64,000 nt of DNA, taken from positions 372,001 through 436,000 of the forward strand of contig NZ_LECU01000001.1 of NCBI RefSeq assembly GCF_001027745.1, given 5' to 3'. Position numbers and translations under genes: made by a program. The notes beneath the pieces were generated by a model. That model was not told where the DNA came from. It did no database searches and saw only the letters and a list, made by a program, of their open reading frames with translations. Shown here one piece after another: positions 18,385 to 29,400 of the stretch. How positions within the stretch are numbered: the stretch's first letter is position 1; each line of letters opens with the position of its first letter. The stretch is from Pedobacter sp. BMA (lineage in GTDB: Bacteria > Bacteroidota > Bacteroidia > Sphingobacteriales > Sphingobacteriaceae).

Positions 18385-21300
18385 TTATAACCCTACCCTT
18401 ACACCCAACTGAAACGAACGGAACTGCGGTTCGAGCGTAGTATCTACACCCTGTGTAAATAAACTTGCCGAGTTGCTGAATTCAGGATCGTAGCCCAGAT
18501 AATTTGAAACAGTGAACAGATTATTACCCGTTGCAAATACCCTGGCATATTTCACCGACTTAAACTTAAGTGGTATGTTGTAGGTCAGTGAAACGGTACG
18601 CAACCTCAGGTATGAACCATCTTCGATCCAGCGATCGGAAAACTTCGCATTTCCCATCGGATCGCCATAGGCCACTTTAGGTACATCAGTAACTTGGCCA
18701 TTCCCTTTCCATCTGTTAATGAGGTTAGGTGTCTGGTTATAGTAAGTACTTCCCGATTCCAGCTGTGCACGGGTATAATTGTAAATATCATTTCCTTGTA
18801 CAAAGGTGATCAGGGCATCCAGACTCCAGCGTTTGTAGCTAAAGGTATTGCTGAAGCTTCCGAAGAAATCGGGATTCGGATTGCCGATCACGGTGCGGTC
18901 GTTGGCATCAATAATTTTATCACCGTTACGGTCTGTAAACTTAACATCCCCTCCGGTAAATGGCACCAGATTACCCAGGCTGTTGCGGATGGATAGCCCT
19001 GCAGCAGCGGCTTCTGCATTAGTGGAATACACGCCATTAGTGGTTAAGCCGAAAAACTGATTGGCAGCGCCACCCACCTGTGTGATATATGCGCCACCTG
19101 CATAACTGGTAATGATTGCATTGCCACCTGGCAGGCTGGTGATTTTATTTTTCGAAGTACCGATGGTGATGCCGGCATCCCATTTGAATGTTTTGTTTAA
19201 AATACGGCCATTTAGCGCCAGGTCTAATCCCTGAGTTTTCATGCCACCGTTGTTGTTTAGATAAGAAGCTGTTCCACCAACTGAATTTACCAGCTGATAA
19301 GTCAGCATGTTGTCGGTATGGTGATTCCAGTAATCCAGACTAATGCTCAGGCGTTCGCCGAAAAATGATCCGTCGATACCTGCATTCAGCTTCCGTACAG
19401 TTTCCCACTGCAGGTTCGGATTAGCATAATTTCCGGTGATTACACCACGCATACCGAAGAGGTTTTGCGAAATATAGTATTTACGTGCCGTGTAATTACC
19501 TACATCATCGTTTCCGGTTAGTCCGTAAGTAACCCTCAATTTCAGTAAATCAACACGGTTCAGGTTTCTCATGAATTTTTCGGAAGAGATTACCCATGCT
19601 GCGCCGATAGCGGGCAAAACAGCATACCTGCTGCCCTGAATCCTTAAACCATCATCGAAGTTCATAAATCCCTGCCCTTCTTTGATTCCAAATCTCGATG
19701 AACCATCAACGGCAACAGCAACGTTTAAAAGGTACTTATCTGCGTAACTGTAATTTGCAGTAAAATAATTATTCAAGGTGCGCCATTTACCGATGTCACC
19801 ACCGAAAGTCCTGAATGCCGAGTTACTGTTTCCAATACTGATCAGATCATCTGTTGCAGAATTAAATCCGGTAGCAAAATCCTGTTCTGCTTCACTTTGC
19901 GAATACCTGAATCCCACAATAGCATGTACCTTATGGTGTTTGCCAAATGATTGGTCGTAGGATAAACGCAGATCGTTATAGAAGCTGAAGAACCTGGCAA
20001 CCTGGGTACCTAAACGGCTATCGCCCACCACATTCGAAAGCGTATCATTGGTAACGCCCTTTCTTGGGATGAACAGTGTTTCCTGTGTTTTATCATAGGT
20101 AATCCCTGATAAATTGGAAAGCTTAAAGTTTTTGTTAAAGGTATAATCGAAATTAATGTTTCCAAAAAAGCGGTAGGCCTTTTTAAAATTGGTTCCTTTT
20201 TCAATCAGTGATCTTGGATTACTCACCTGAAGGGTATCGTAATCGGCCAGATTTGGTGATACCGAACCGAAAGCATCGATTTCGTTGCGTCCCATAAACG
20301 GAGATTTTACCAGCGAAAGAAACAGTGGATTTGTAGCACTGGCAATGCCCTGATCTTTAAGCCGCTGCTCGGTATAAGTGAAAGATAAACTGGTGGTTCC
20401 CTTTAACTTTTTGGTCAGGTTCAGATCACTGTTAAATCTTGTACTGTATTTCAGGTTATTGGTACTGTCCAACACACCTTTATCATTACTATAACCCACT
20501 GAAAGCGCATACTTAGCGATGTTGTCTCCGCCTGATACCTTCAGGAAGTAATTCTGATCAAAACTTGTTCTTAATACCTGATCCTGCCAGTCCGTTTCAT
20601 TATGGTATTTAAAATAATCTGCACTTGCAGGATTGGTACTCATATAGGGTTTGGCAGCAATGGCCACATTGCTAAGGCCCTGACTTTTTAAAATGTCTGA
20701 CAAATACAGGCGATGTTCATCTGCATTCATCAGTGGCAGATTTTTTGGTCTGAGGTTTACGCCGCTAAAAGCAGAGAAATCAATATTAGTAGCCTGATCA
20801 TGCGCACGATTAGTGGTAATCATCACCACGCCATTGGCTGCACGCGTGCCAAAGGTAGCCGCGGCAAGCGCATCTTTTAATATACTGATGTTTTCAATAT
20901 CCTTAACGTCGATAAATTGCAAAGGATTGTTGATATGACCTTTAGTCAGGGATGTGCCGTAACTATTGGCGTCGTAAATCATCCCATCCACCACGTATAG
21001 GGGCTGATTAGTGGTATATAATGAATTGAAACCACGGATGAATACATCTGCTCCAATGCCTGGTGTACCCGATTTCCGAACAGCTTGTACACCTGCCGCT
21101 TTACCCTGTAGGAAACTCATAAGGGTTTCAGAGTTGTTGGCCCAGCTGTTTTGCAAACCGATGTTGCTTACAGCGGAAATGGTACGGGCCTGCGACTCTA
21201 CCCCGGATGGTGTAACGACCTCATTGTACACAGAAGTGAAACTTAAGGGATATAGCCTGGTTTTGATTTCTTTCTCTTTGTAAACCGGTAATACCTTGGT

Positions 21301-21618
21301 TTGAAAACCATCGGCTGAAATGATCACAGTAGCGTTGAAATCGGGAACAATAATATTGAACCTTCCTTTTTCATCCGTAATGGAAGCCGTAAAATTAGGT
21401 ACAGTAACATTCACCCCAACAAGAGGCTTATTGGTATTTCCGTCAATGACAATCCCCCTCACCCTTTCGCCCTTTACTGCACGGGCTTTCACCTTTACAG
21501 TAGTGGTATCCGTTTTTGTTTCAACAGAGTCTGTTTCCTGTGCTTTAACCATCCTGCCAAGCACAAGCAAGCACACCGTGAGCATACAAACTTTTTTTAT
21601 CGTAGTAAAATTATACAT
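18385..21618 (-). CDS. SusC/RagA-family TonB-linked outer-membrane transporter (pair 2)
   Basis: 1077 residues from the ATG at 21618; the longer reading would need a TTG and adds only five residues. A signal peptide is followed by a carboxypeptidase-regulatory-like beta domain (about 50-130, RVRGIVIDGNTNKPLVGVNV), a TonB plug with VFIRGFNSLYTTNQPLYVVDG and LKDALAAATFGTRAANGVV, and a long beta barrel ending QFRSFQLGVRVGL. It lacks an N-terminal STN signalling domain, so it is probably not coupled to an anti-sigma factor. It imports oligosaccharides with the SusD encoded 17 bp downstream. The final residue is Leu rather than the usual aromatic. Confidence 0.93.
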   Translation of the reverse strand: MYNFTTIKKVCMLTVCLLVLGRMVKAQETDSVETKTDTTTVKVKARAVKGERVRGIVIDGNTNKPLVGVNVTVPNFTASITDEKGRFNIIVPDFNATVIISADGFQTKVLPVYKEKEIKTRLYPLSFTSVYNEVVTPSGVESQARTISAVSNIGLQNSWANNSETLMSFLQGKAAGVQAVRKSGTPGIGADVFIRGFNSLYTTNQPLYVVDGMIYDANSYGTSLTKGHINNPLQFIDVKDIENISILKDALAAATFGTRAANGVVMITTNRAHDQATNIDFSAFSGVNLRPKNLPLMNADEHRLYLSDILKSQGLSNVAIAAKPYMSTNPASADYFKYHNETDWQDQVLRTSFDQNYFLKVSGGDNIAKYALSVGYSNDKGVLDSTNNLKYSTRFNSDLNLTKKLKGTTSLSFTYTEQRLKDQGIASATNPLFLSLVKSPFMGRNEIDAFGSVSPNLADYDTLQVSNPRSLIEKGTNFKKAYRFFGNINFDYTFNKNFKLSNLSGITYDKTQETLFIPRKGVTNDTLSNVVGDSRLGTQVARFFSFYNDLRLSYDQSFGKHHKVHAIVGFRYSQSEAEQDFATGFNSATDDLISIGNSNSAFRTFGGDIGKWRTLNNYFTANYSYADKYLLNVAVAVDGSSRFGIKEGQGFMNFDDGLRIQGSRYAVLPAIGAAWVISSEKFMRNLNRVDLLKLRVTYGLTGNDDVGNYTARKYYISQNLFGMRGVITGNYANPNLQWETVRKLNAGIDGSFFGERLSISLDYWNHHTDNMLTYQLVNSVGGTASYLNNNGGMKTQGLDLALNGRILNKTFKWDAGITIGTSKNKITSLPGGNAIITSYAGGAYITQVGGAANQFFGLTTNGVYSTNAEAAAAGLSIRNSLGNLVPFTGGDVKFTDRNGDKIIDANDRTVIGNPNPDFFGSFSNTFSYKRWSLDALITFVQGNDIYNYTRAQLESGSTYYNQTPNLINRWKGNGQVTDVPKVAYGDPMGNAKFSDRWIEDGSYLRLRTVSLTYNIPLKFKSVKYARVFATGNNLFTVSNYLGYDPEFSNSASLFTQGVDTTLEPQFRSFQLGVRVGL

Positions 21619-21647
21619 AGTATTTTCTTTCAAAGCAGCGTTAATAA

Positions 21648-23090
21648 TTAAGGTAAAACAGGTTCAAAGCGCAGGTAATCCAAAATCAGTGTATTAACAT
21701 TTTGGGCAGTGCTTGCGGCAGATGTCAACCTCAGCAGTAATGGTCCAAAACTGCCGGGTGTATATTCGCCCAGGTAAGTTTCAGTATAAGTAAGTGGATT
21801 AACAAGATGCGTAAAGGCAAGCGTGTAACCCGGTGTTGTTGAGTTCAGATTAAAAATGAAATAACGCTGGGTAAATGCCGCCACCTGCGAATCGCCCAGT
21901 GCACCTGAAATAGCCCTTGAATAAACCTTATATTTTACCACAGGCAGATTAGCGCGACTATAAAATACGCCAAACTCTGAGATTCCATGATTGTATACCT
22001 CAATATCTTTATATTCCTTTCCTTTATCATCCAGTTTGGTCCGGTATAAAACGGTACGGGAAGCGGATATATTCACGAGTCTTTCTCCCTCTATTTTAAA
22101 CTCAGGCACTTTATCTTTTACACGGAATGGCAAAGCACGTAGAACGTGAACTATCCCATTGCTGCTTCTGTAAGATTTAACCACATTGGCTTTATTCAAC
22201 GGGACTTTTGCCCCGCGAACAGAGATCAGCGTATCGGGTAATTTATCCAGTGTATAAACACCTTTAACTGTAAGGTCTTTCACTACATAGAATGCGGCAT
22301 TCTGATTTGGGTCTATTGGTGAAAAAAAGCTGCTCAGTTTTGCCGATTCAGCTGCAAAGGCCGCATCCTGAAGCATAAAATAGGTGTACTGTTGGGATTC
22401 ATCACGCAGATCGGCAACATTAACCCAATAGGTATTGCGGGCAATCATGGGTGGATTCGGTGCAAATATTGGGGTTCCGGATGCGTTGTAACCAATGATA
22501 GTGGCGTTAGCACTATCGATCACCGATATCGATAAGGCATTGATGTAGTTTTTTTGCAGGTTGGCATCTGTACTTTGCTGCATGTAATCCCAGATACTTA
22601 ATTTACTGGGTACTGGCTGATCAATTTTATACAAGACACCGTTCTTTACAAACTGACCGCTCCCTACAATATTTCCTTCTTCAAAAGTACTGTTGATGAA
22701 ATTACCATACTTGTCATTCATTAGTTTTATCCGTAAAGTATCATTGGGTTTTACGGATACCTGGTAAAGGGAAAGTGCAATGTGGTTCCCCACAAATTCC
22801 TTCAGTTTCACCGGATCAGCAGCAATTGCAGGATCGAGACTGGCAATTGCCGTATTGGTGGGTGCCCAAACGGTATAGTTTTGTGCCGTTGCCAACAGTT
22901 TATCATAACCAGTACTCTTCACGTAGCCGTTAAAAATACTTAAGTCGCCCTGAGTATCCAGTCTTTGAGAAAGGTCTACTGTATTATCGGCATTCGTGAT
23001 CTCATTATGCACCTCCAGATTATCCTTGCAGGAATACAATCCCATGCTCAGGGCCAGAAGCGTGATATATATCAGATATTTTTTATTCAT
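21648..23090 (-). CDS. FAS1 (fasciclin) domain surface lipoprotein, short type
   Basis: 480 residues with a lipobox (SMGLYSCKDNLE). A FAS1 domain (about 40-180) shows the family motifs TVWAPTNTAIASL and, further on, GVLYKIDQPV. A second diverged FAS1-like unit (about 185-330) ends SNGIVHVLRALPF. The C-terminal 150 residues are beta-rich and end LILDYLRFEPV, a strand pattern seen in carbohydrate-binding beta-sandwich modules. FAS1 domains mediate adhesion and protein or glycan contacts. Here, between SusD and SusC, it probably fills the surface glycan-binding role of SusE/F-type proteins (inference). Cotranscribed, with 33 bp to the upstream FAS1 gene. Confidence 0.82.
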   Translation of the reverse strand: MNKKYLIYITLLALSMGLYSCKDNLEVHNEITNADNTVDLSQRLDTQGDLSIFNGYVKSTGYDKLLATAQNYTVWAPTNTAIASLDPAIAADPVKLKEFVGNHIALSLYQVSVKPNDTLRIKLMNDKYGNFINSTFEEGNIVGSGQFVKNGVLYKIDQPVPSKLSIWDYMQQSTDANLQKNYINALSISVIDSANATIIGYNASGTPIFAPNPPMIARNTYWVNVADLRDESQQYTYFMLQDAAFAAESAKLSSFFSPIDPNQNAAFYVVKDLTVKGVYTLDKLPDTLISVRGAKVPLNKANVVKSYRSSNGIVHVLRALPFRVKDKVPEFKIEGERLVNISASRTVLYRTKLDDKGKEYKDIEVYNHGISEFGVFYSRANLPVVKYKVYSRAISGALGDSQVAAFTQRYFIFNLNSTTPGYTLAFTHLVNPLTYTETYLGEYTPGSFGPLLLRLTSAASTAQNVNTLILDYLRFEPVLP

Positions 23091-23123
23091 TTCAATACAT
23101 ATTTGGTTAGCTTAACAGACTGC

Positions 23124-24941
23124 TTAAGGGCGTTTAAAAATAACACCTGGTGTTGGATGGAATCTTGGATAGTTCTGGTCATCATCAACCGGTATGAAAT
23201 GAATCATATCCAGGTTAACACCATTTCCATTGCCCCTTAAAGCAGTTAAACGAATCCAGTGCCGGTCAGTCGTTTTGATGTCTACCGTTCCAGCAAGTTT
23301 CGCAGGCATAATTTTCCAGCCGTTGCTCGTTCCAACTGCCTGTAAACCCTTAGTCACCCCGTCTGTTGCAGTTTCAGCAGTTGTACCCAGGTAGCGCTTA
23401 AAGCCATTGGTCAGCATCAGTCCGTCTGACGAAGATTGTAGCGCTCCGGCATCGGTAACACCTGATGATGTAAGTTGCTGCGTTAAATCAACCAGATTGG
23501 GAAGTACTTGTTCTTGAGTGGTACCCACATCTGAAGCGACCTGTAAAAGCGGCCCGGCATTATTATAAGTGTAGCAGATCCAAACCTTGTATTTACCTTT
23601 TACCAGCATTGGTGATCTGAATTCTATCCAGACTGCACGGGCATTGTTACTGATACTCATGTTAAAGTTCATGACATCGCGGTTAGCATAACTTCTGGTG
23701 TCTGCGCCCAATGGAAGGGAAGCTGTTGAGTAAACCGGACCAATGGTATTCGACCTGATCTGGTCGAGGCGGATGCCTGCAGTAATCAATTTACCGTTTT
23801 GAAGCAAACTAATGGATTGTCCAGGTACCCTCCAGGCCGCCATAGCCTTTAGCTCCGGCTGATCGCCCAGGTCGAAATAAACTCCTGTAGGAACGCGTGG
23901 CTTAATCTTGTAAAAGCTTCTCGATTCGTGTAGTACCCCATTTGAAGTGGTATTGTTACTAAAGGTTCTATTTACCTCTACGCCAGGTTCTATTACGCCG
24001 TTAAATTCATCATCATTCAACAGGATTCTGGTTCCTGAAAGTTTAGTGGTTACAATTTCCCCCGGTACAAGTGTTGATAATGATGGCGTTGAAACGATAT
24101 CCGCTGTATAACTGGCGCCTGGAGATACATGGTAAGCCACATACATCCACAGGCTATCGGTATGGCTTTTGGTATTCCCGGTTTTAGAAAGTTTAGCTTT
24201 CAGGGCTGCGAAATTTGCAAACCCTGCTGCACGTATAGCTGAATCAGATTCAAGAACGACTGTTTGAAACCGGCGGGTAGTATCGGGCACGGCAGACTGT
24301 GCATAGTTCAATGAGTCATAAAAACCCGTTTCTTTTAAAGCCTGGGTAAAAATACCATAACGGGCATTGCTTTCGATAGTAGCAGCCAATGTTTTTGTTG
24401 CGGGTTCAAGAACATGATCAATGACGTGGATGATCCCGTTCCCTACCCTTACATTGGATTGTGTAATTAAAGACTCTTTATTAATGGTAATGTTACTCGT
24501 TCCATTTTGGAAAGTAACACCTGTAAGAAGATATTGTCCGTACAAAGTAATCTGCGCAACCTTACCATCCGTAAACTTCGCTGTTGAAACAGTATCCTGC
24601 AATACGTGAAACCGTACCACATTTTTCAGCTCTTCAGGTGTCAACTGATCAACTGATGTTTTATTGATCTTTTTCAGCCATGCATTAACCGCATTGTTAT
24701 CAGGGGTAAAAATGGTGTACTTACCATAAGCGGCCAGGTAACCTTTAGTGCCCGAGCGGTCTAAAATCTGCGAAAACAGGGAGAATTTATCAGGATATTT
24801 TTCCAGATAACCCGTGATGTTCACATCATCGGTAGTGGCTATGGTATATTGTTCCCTTTTGCAGGCATGAATCAGGAACAGGATAAATGCACTGAGCAAA
24901 ACCAAATAGGTGATCTTGTGAATGTTTAATTTCATTTTCAT
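23124..24941 (-). CDS. FAS1 (fasciclin) domain surface lipoprotein with C-terminal beta-sandwich
   Basis: 605 residues with a lipoprotein signal (FILFLIHACKREQ). Two FAS1 units are visible: about 45-180 (TIFTPDNNAVNAWL ... NGIIHVIDHVLEP) and about 185-345 (a diverged copy ending SNGVLHESRSFYKI). A C-terminal region of about 240 residues ends NLDMIHFIPVDDDQNYPRF, similar in style to the end of the neighbouring FAS1 protein and to CBM6-like sandwiches. It lies 9 bp after the SusD stop. It is probably displayed on the cell surface next to the SusCD complex and binds substrate; this is inferred from the operon. Two ATGs (24941, 24935) are possible. Confidence 0.82.
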   Translation of the reverse strand: MKMKLNIHKITYLVLLSAFILFLIHACKREQYTIATTDDVNITGYLEKYPDKFSLFSQILDRSGTKGYLAAYGKYTIFTPDNNAVNAWLKKINKTSVDQLTPEELKNVVRFHVLQDTVSTAKFTDGKVAQITLYGQYLLTGVTFQNGTSNITINKESLITQSNVRVGNGIIHVIDHVLEPATKTLAATIESNARYGIFTQALKETGFYDSLNYAQSAVPDTTRRFQTVVLESDSAIRAAGFANFAALKAKLSKTGNTKSHTDSLWMYVAYHVSPGASYTADIVSTPSLSTLVPGEIVTTKLSGTRILLNDDEFNGVIEPGVEVNRTFSNNTTSNGVLHESRSFYKIKPRVPTGVYFDLGDQPELKAMAAWRVPGQSISLLQNGKLITAGIRLDQIRSNTIGPVYSTASLPLGADTRSYANRDVMNFNMSISNNARAVWIEFRSPMLVKGKYKVWICYTYNNAGPLLQVASDVGTTQEQVLPNLVDLTQQLTSSGVTDAGALQSSSDGLMLTNGFKRYLGTTAETATDGVTKGLQAVGTSNGWKIMPAKLAGTVDIKTTDRHWIRLTALRGNGNGVNLDMIHFIPVDDDQNYPRFHPTPGVIFKRP

Positions 24942-24950
24942 GTCAGTATA

Positions 24951-26417
24951 CTATTTAGTGTAAAATGGGTTCTGGATGAGACTTGGATTGGTATTGATAT
25001 CTACCTGAGGGATAGGTAAATAATGACTATTATAATCCCTGAATTTGGTAATTGCCGATTGCTGTAAGGTTGGCATAACAGTTTTCGATACCACATCAAG
25101 CAAAATGTCGATTCTGCTGTAATTATTCCGCTTGGCATGGCGCAACAAGTCAAACCAGCGTTTTCCTTCAAAAGCAAATTCCCGGGCACGCTCAGCAAGG
25201 ATATAATCACATATTGCGTCACTATCGCCAGGATCAACATTCTGTTCAGTGGCTTTAACGGCGTTCCGTCTTGTACGTAAATTACTCACCAGTTCTAAAG
25301 CTTCGGCACCCCCGCCAGTAAGGGCAAGTGCTTCTGCTTTAATCATCATGATATCTGAAAGACGGTAAGCCTGCCACTTCACGTAAGACGGATTTTCTGT
25401 ACCGTATTTCTGGATGGTGAATGCATTGTTATAAAATGAACCCGGCCTGATGTCGTAAACGTTATCCGGATCGGTTTCATCAGGAATATAGATCTCTGAA
25501 GCGACGAAGGGTGAAGCGATGTAACGTCTTCTGGTATTTACCAGAAGGTTGAAAAACGGGTTTTCAATGGCCTGATCAAACTCGAATATCGTTTCTGTAG
25601 ATGAGCCACGAAAGAACACGGTATTGTACCATGCCGAATTTGAACCAACCAATGCATAACGCTGCGATTCGATAATTTTATTGCACTCCGCTATTGAAGC
25701 CGGATAATCTTCCATCCACAAATAAATATCCGCCAGTAGCGCATTGATGGTAAACTTAGTTACCCTGCCTTTATCTGATTTGGTGTTTCCATAAGTAGTT
25801 ACCGCATAGGATTCAGCTTTCTTCAGGTCGGCTACAATTTGTTTTAATATATCTGCCTGTTTGGTTTTAGCCAGGTTTTCAAGATCAGTATCCTTTACAG
25901 TCGCTTTTAACTTCAACGGTACATCACTAAAAGTACGCACCAGATAGAAATACATCATACTTCTCAGTGTTAAAGCTTCTGACAGGTAGCCGTTTAAAAT
26001 GGCATCAGTAAGCGTTGGATCGGTACTTTTAACGTTAGGGGCATTATCCAGAACGGTATTACAATAATTGATAGTGCGATAGAATGACGCCCAGCTGGCG
26101 ATGCCATTATCTGAAGTGATGTTTACATTCATAATATCAACTTCAGCAGGGGTAATACTTGGCCCGGCACTAATCATGTCGGCTCTTAATTCTCCGAACA
26201 TAAACATGTATTCCAACAGGGAGCGGTCTCCCGCCGTTGGAGGCGCCGCCAGCAGGGAAGTATAACAACCCGAAACCGCAGCCAGGATATCTTCTTTGGT
26301 TTTCCAGAATTCCTGGCGCGTAATACCATCCCTTGGCTCGAGATCAAGCCATTTATTACAGGAACTGCTTAAGCTCAGAATAAACAATAAACAGGTAGTA
26401 TATAATATCTTTTTCAT
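24951..26417 (-). CDS. SusD/RagB-family glycan-binding lipoprotein
   Basis: 488 residues with a lipobox (LSLSSSCNKWLDLEP) and the classic mature start KWLDLEPRDGITRQEFW. The C-terminal AERAREFAFEGKRWFDLLRHAKRNN segment is the RagB/SusD signature. It starts 12 bp after the SusC stop and pairs with that transporter. It is close to the usual SusD length. As a surface lipoprotein it should deliver pectic oligosaccharides to the channel; the exact ligand is not readable from sequence. Confidence 0.94.
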   Translation of the reverse strand: MKKILYTTCLLFILSLSSSCNKWLDLEPRDGITRQEFWKTKEDILAAVSGCYTSLLAAPPTAGDRSLLEYMFMFGELRADMISAGPSITPAEVDIMNVNITSDNGIASWASFYRTINYCNTVLDNAPNVKSTDPTLTDAILNGYLSEALTLRSMMYFYLVRTFSDVPLKLKATVKDTDLENLAKTKQADILKQIVADLKKAESYAVTTYGNTKSDKGRVTKFTINALLADIYLWMEDYPASIAECNKIIESQRYALVGSNSAWYNTVFFRGSSTETIFEFDQAIENPFFNLLVNTRRRYIASPFVASEIYIPDETDPDNVYDIRPGSFYNNAFTIQKYGTENPSYVKWQAYRLSDIMMIKAEALALTGGGAEALELVSNLRTRRNAVKATEQNVDPGDSDAICDYILAERAREFAFEGKRWFDLLRHAKRNNYSRIDILLDVVSKTVMPTLQQSAITKFRDYNSHYLPIPQVDINTNPSLIQNPFYTK

Positions 26418-26429
26418 ATCAGGTGAATA

Positions 26430-29400
26430 TTAAAAATTAGCAGTTAAACCCAGCGTAACCGTTTTAATTGGCGGAGTGGTAGAATTATCAACTACAGTAT
26501 TTGATCCGTTCAGTTTAATGGGCACTTCAGGATCCTGTCCGGTATACTTCGTAAAGGTCAGGATGTTTTCAACAATGACATTTGCAGAGATAGACTTCAT
26601 CCCAATGCGTTTCATCAGATTTTTAGCAAAATCATATTTCAAGCCCAACGAACGGAGTCTTACGAATGATCCATCCTCAATGTAGCGGTCTGAACCGAGG
26701 AAGTTATAGCCACCGCCATAAATTGCCCTTGGCATATCGGTCTCGTCGCCTTCTTTCTTCCAGCGGCGTAAAACTGCGGTACTCTGGTTATTAAAGCTGT
26801 ACATATTGGTGGTACTGATTTTAGTGCCGTTAATAATATCGTATCCGGTACGGAATGAGAAGTTCACGCTAAGTTTAAGGTTTCCGTTGATGGTGAATGC
26901 GGTACCAAAACCACCGGTAATTTTCGGATTACCATTGCCCAGATACACAATGTCTTTGTAATCGATGTTACCGTCGTGGTTAATGTCTTCATAAATGGCA
27001 TCTCCAGGCTGGAAAACATAATCAATAGAAGGATAGGCAAAACGCATGTACACCTTATCTCCGTTAGGCCCTACAATCTGATTGCCGTTTTCGTCAACAG
27101 CGATTGTGGAGTTTTTATCTTTGTACACCCCTTTAAACTTGAAACCATAGAATGATCCGAATGGATTATTTTCCTGAACGAAAACTTTGTACACATTATT
27201 CTGTGTAACCCGGCCTTTGTTTTCGCGTGGATACAATGGAGAAACTTCCCGGATCACATTTTCATTGTGGGCAATATTAAAACTCATGTCCCATCTAAAT
27301 TTTTGTGATTTCATCACGGTACCCGTAACATTGAATTCCCATCCCTGATTATCCATAGTGCCAACGTTCATATCAACAGTAGAATAACCGTTATAAGTGG
27401 GTACGGCTAAATCTTCATAGAATAAATCGGTTGTACGTTTACGATAAAGATCGAAGTCGATGTATAACCTTTTGAACATGTTTAAGGTAATCCCTACGTT
27501 GGATTGGGTTACCGTTTCCCATTTCAGGTTGGAAAGCTCCAGGTTGGTGGAATAAACGCCTGCATTACCCAGATAGCTAAAGCCATAATTCTGATAAATA
27601 TTGTAAAAGGTATAATCATATCGCGGCGCATTACCGCTTTTACCATAACTGGCCCTTAAACTGAAATCATCAATATATTTATCGGTTCTTTTCATGAAAG
27701 GTTCACCGGAAATCCTCCAGCGGGTGGATATTGAAGGAAATACACCATAACGGTTACCTGCACCGAATTTAGAGTTTCCATCTCCCCTGATCCCTGCATT
27801 GATGATGTACCGGTCGAGGAACTTGTATTGGGCAGTGGCCAGTAAACCTACGGAGCGCGACTGGTTAAAAGCCGAACTGGTAGAGTTTGACAGGTTGGTA
27901 CGGCTATCTACTGAAGGATCGGTTAAGAACGAAGAGGCTGTATTGGTGGCAAGCAGGTATTGACTGGCACGGCGGCTGTCTTCACTATCAAACCTTAAAA
28001 AAGCGATCAGATTGTGTTTCGGCCCCAGGGTTGGACTGTAAGCCAGATTCATACTGGTATTCATGGTAAAGGAATCACCATCCTGATCGAAAGCAGTATT
28101 CACCACAGACTCTGTAAAAGGGCGGCCGGTTGCAATCTGAGGCAAAAAGGTTTTAACCTTGGTATTGTTGATATTCACCAGGAAACTTCCGTTGAAGATC
28201 AATTCAGGGATAATTTTATATTGTAAACTAAACTTTGGTGTAATCCGTTCCCCAAGCTGATGGTTGATACCTGCACTCGCCATCGCCAATGGATTAAAGG
28301 TTGCTGAATAAGCACCTTGAGCAGTGGCGGCGGGACTGAAGAAATTATCCGTCAGGTTACCATATTCGTCATACTCATACAGGCTTTGGTTTGGCATTTT
28401 GGTATAAGCCGTTTCCCTGATCCGGTCTCTGCCACCCAGTGGATTATACAATGCATTCTGATCAATATGTGTATAGGCAAAATCGGAAGTAAACCTGATC
28501 TTTTCTGATACCACATAATCCAGATTCACCCTTGCTGATATACGGTTGAGGTCAGTACCTATCGTGGTTCCGTTTTGATTAAAATAATTTACAGAGGCAC
28601 GATAGCGCGCCTTTTCACCACCGCCGGAGATGGAAAGATTGTGATCCTGTAAATAACCTACCCTGGTAATGGCTGCAAGCCAATCGGTATTGTTGCTATA
28701 ATTGTAGTAATTGTATGGATCATTTTTATCGTACTGAAATTCTTTAGCGAATTCAGTGGTCGAGAACTGACGCCCTGCATTGTAAAATTCTTCGAGTATC
28801 AAAGAAGAATACTGATTACCATTCAGCATCGGGATTGGGCTTGGCTGCTTGGAGTAGGATCCTTTAAAATTATAGGATATGGCTGGTGGGCCGATAGATC
28901 CCCTTTTTGTAGTAATCACCAATACGCCGTTTGCACCCCTTGAACCCCACACAGCTGTGGCTGCCGCATCTTTCAATACACTGATTTCTTTAATATCCGA
29001 AGGTGCAATGTTTAATAATTGTCCGTAGTTATTTTCATCAGAAGTGGCAAAATCAAAATCAGAAGGAATGGTAATGTCGTAAGGCATACCATCCAATACG
29101 ATAAGCGGATCTGTGGCACCGTTGATTGATGAAGTTCCGCGAATCCTGATCTGCATAGGTGCTCCCGGATCACCGGTACTGGCCGTGATGTCAACACCCG
29201 CCATTCTACCCTGTAAGGCCTGATCAATCGATGCAGCCTGCATATCTTCAAGTTCTTTGGCATCAATCGTAACTGTTGATGAAGTCTGGTCGCGTTTATC
29301 GATCACCATTCCGCTACCCGTTGCCGCTTTTGCCCTGGAAACAATCTGTACTTCCTCCATCTGGTTATTTTCAGATTCCAGCTGGAAATTGATTACCGGC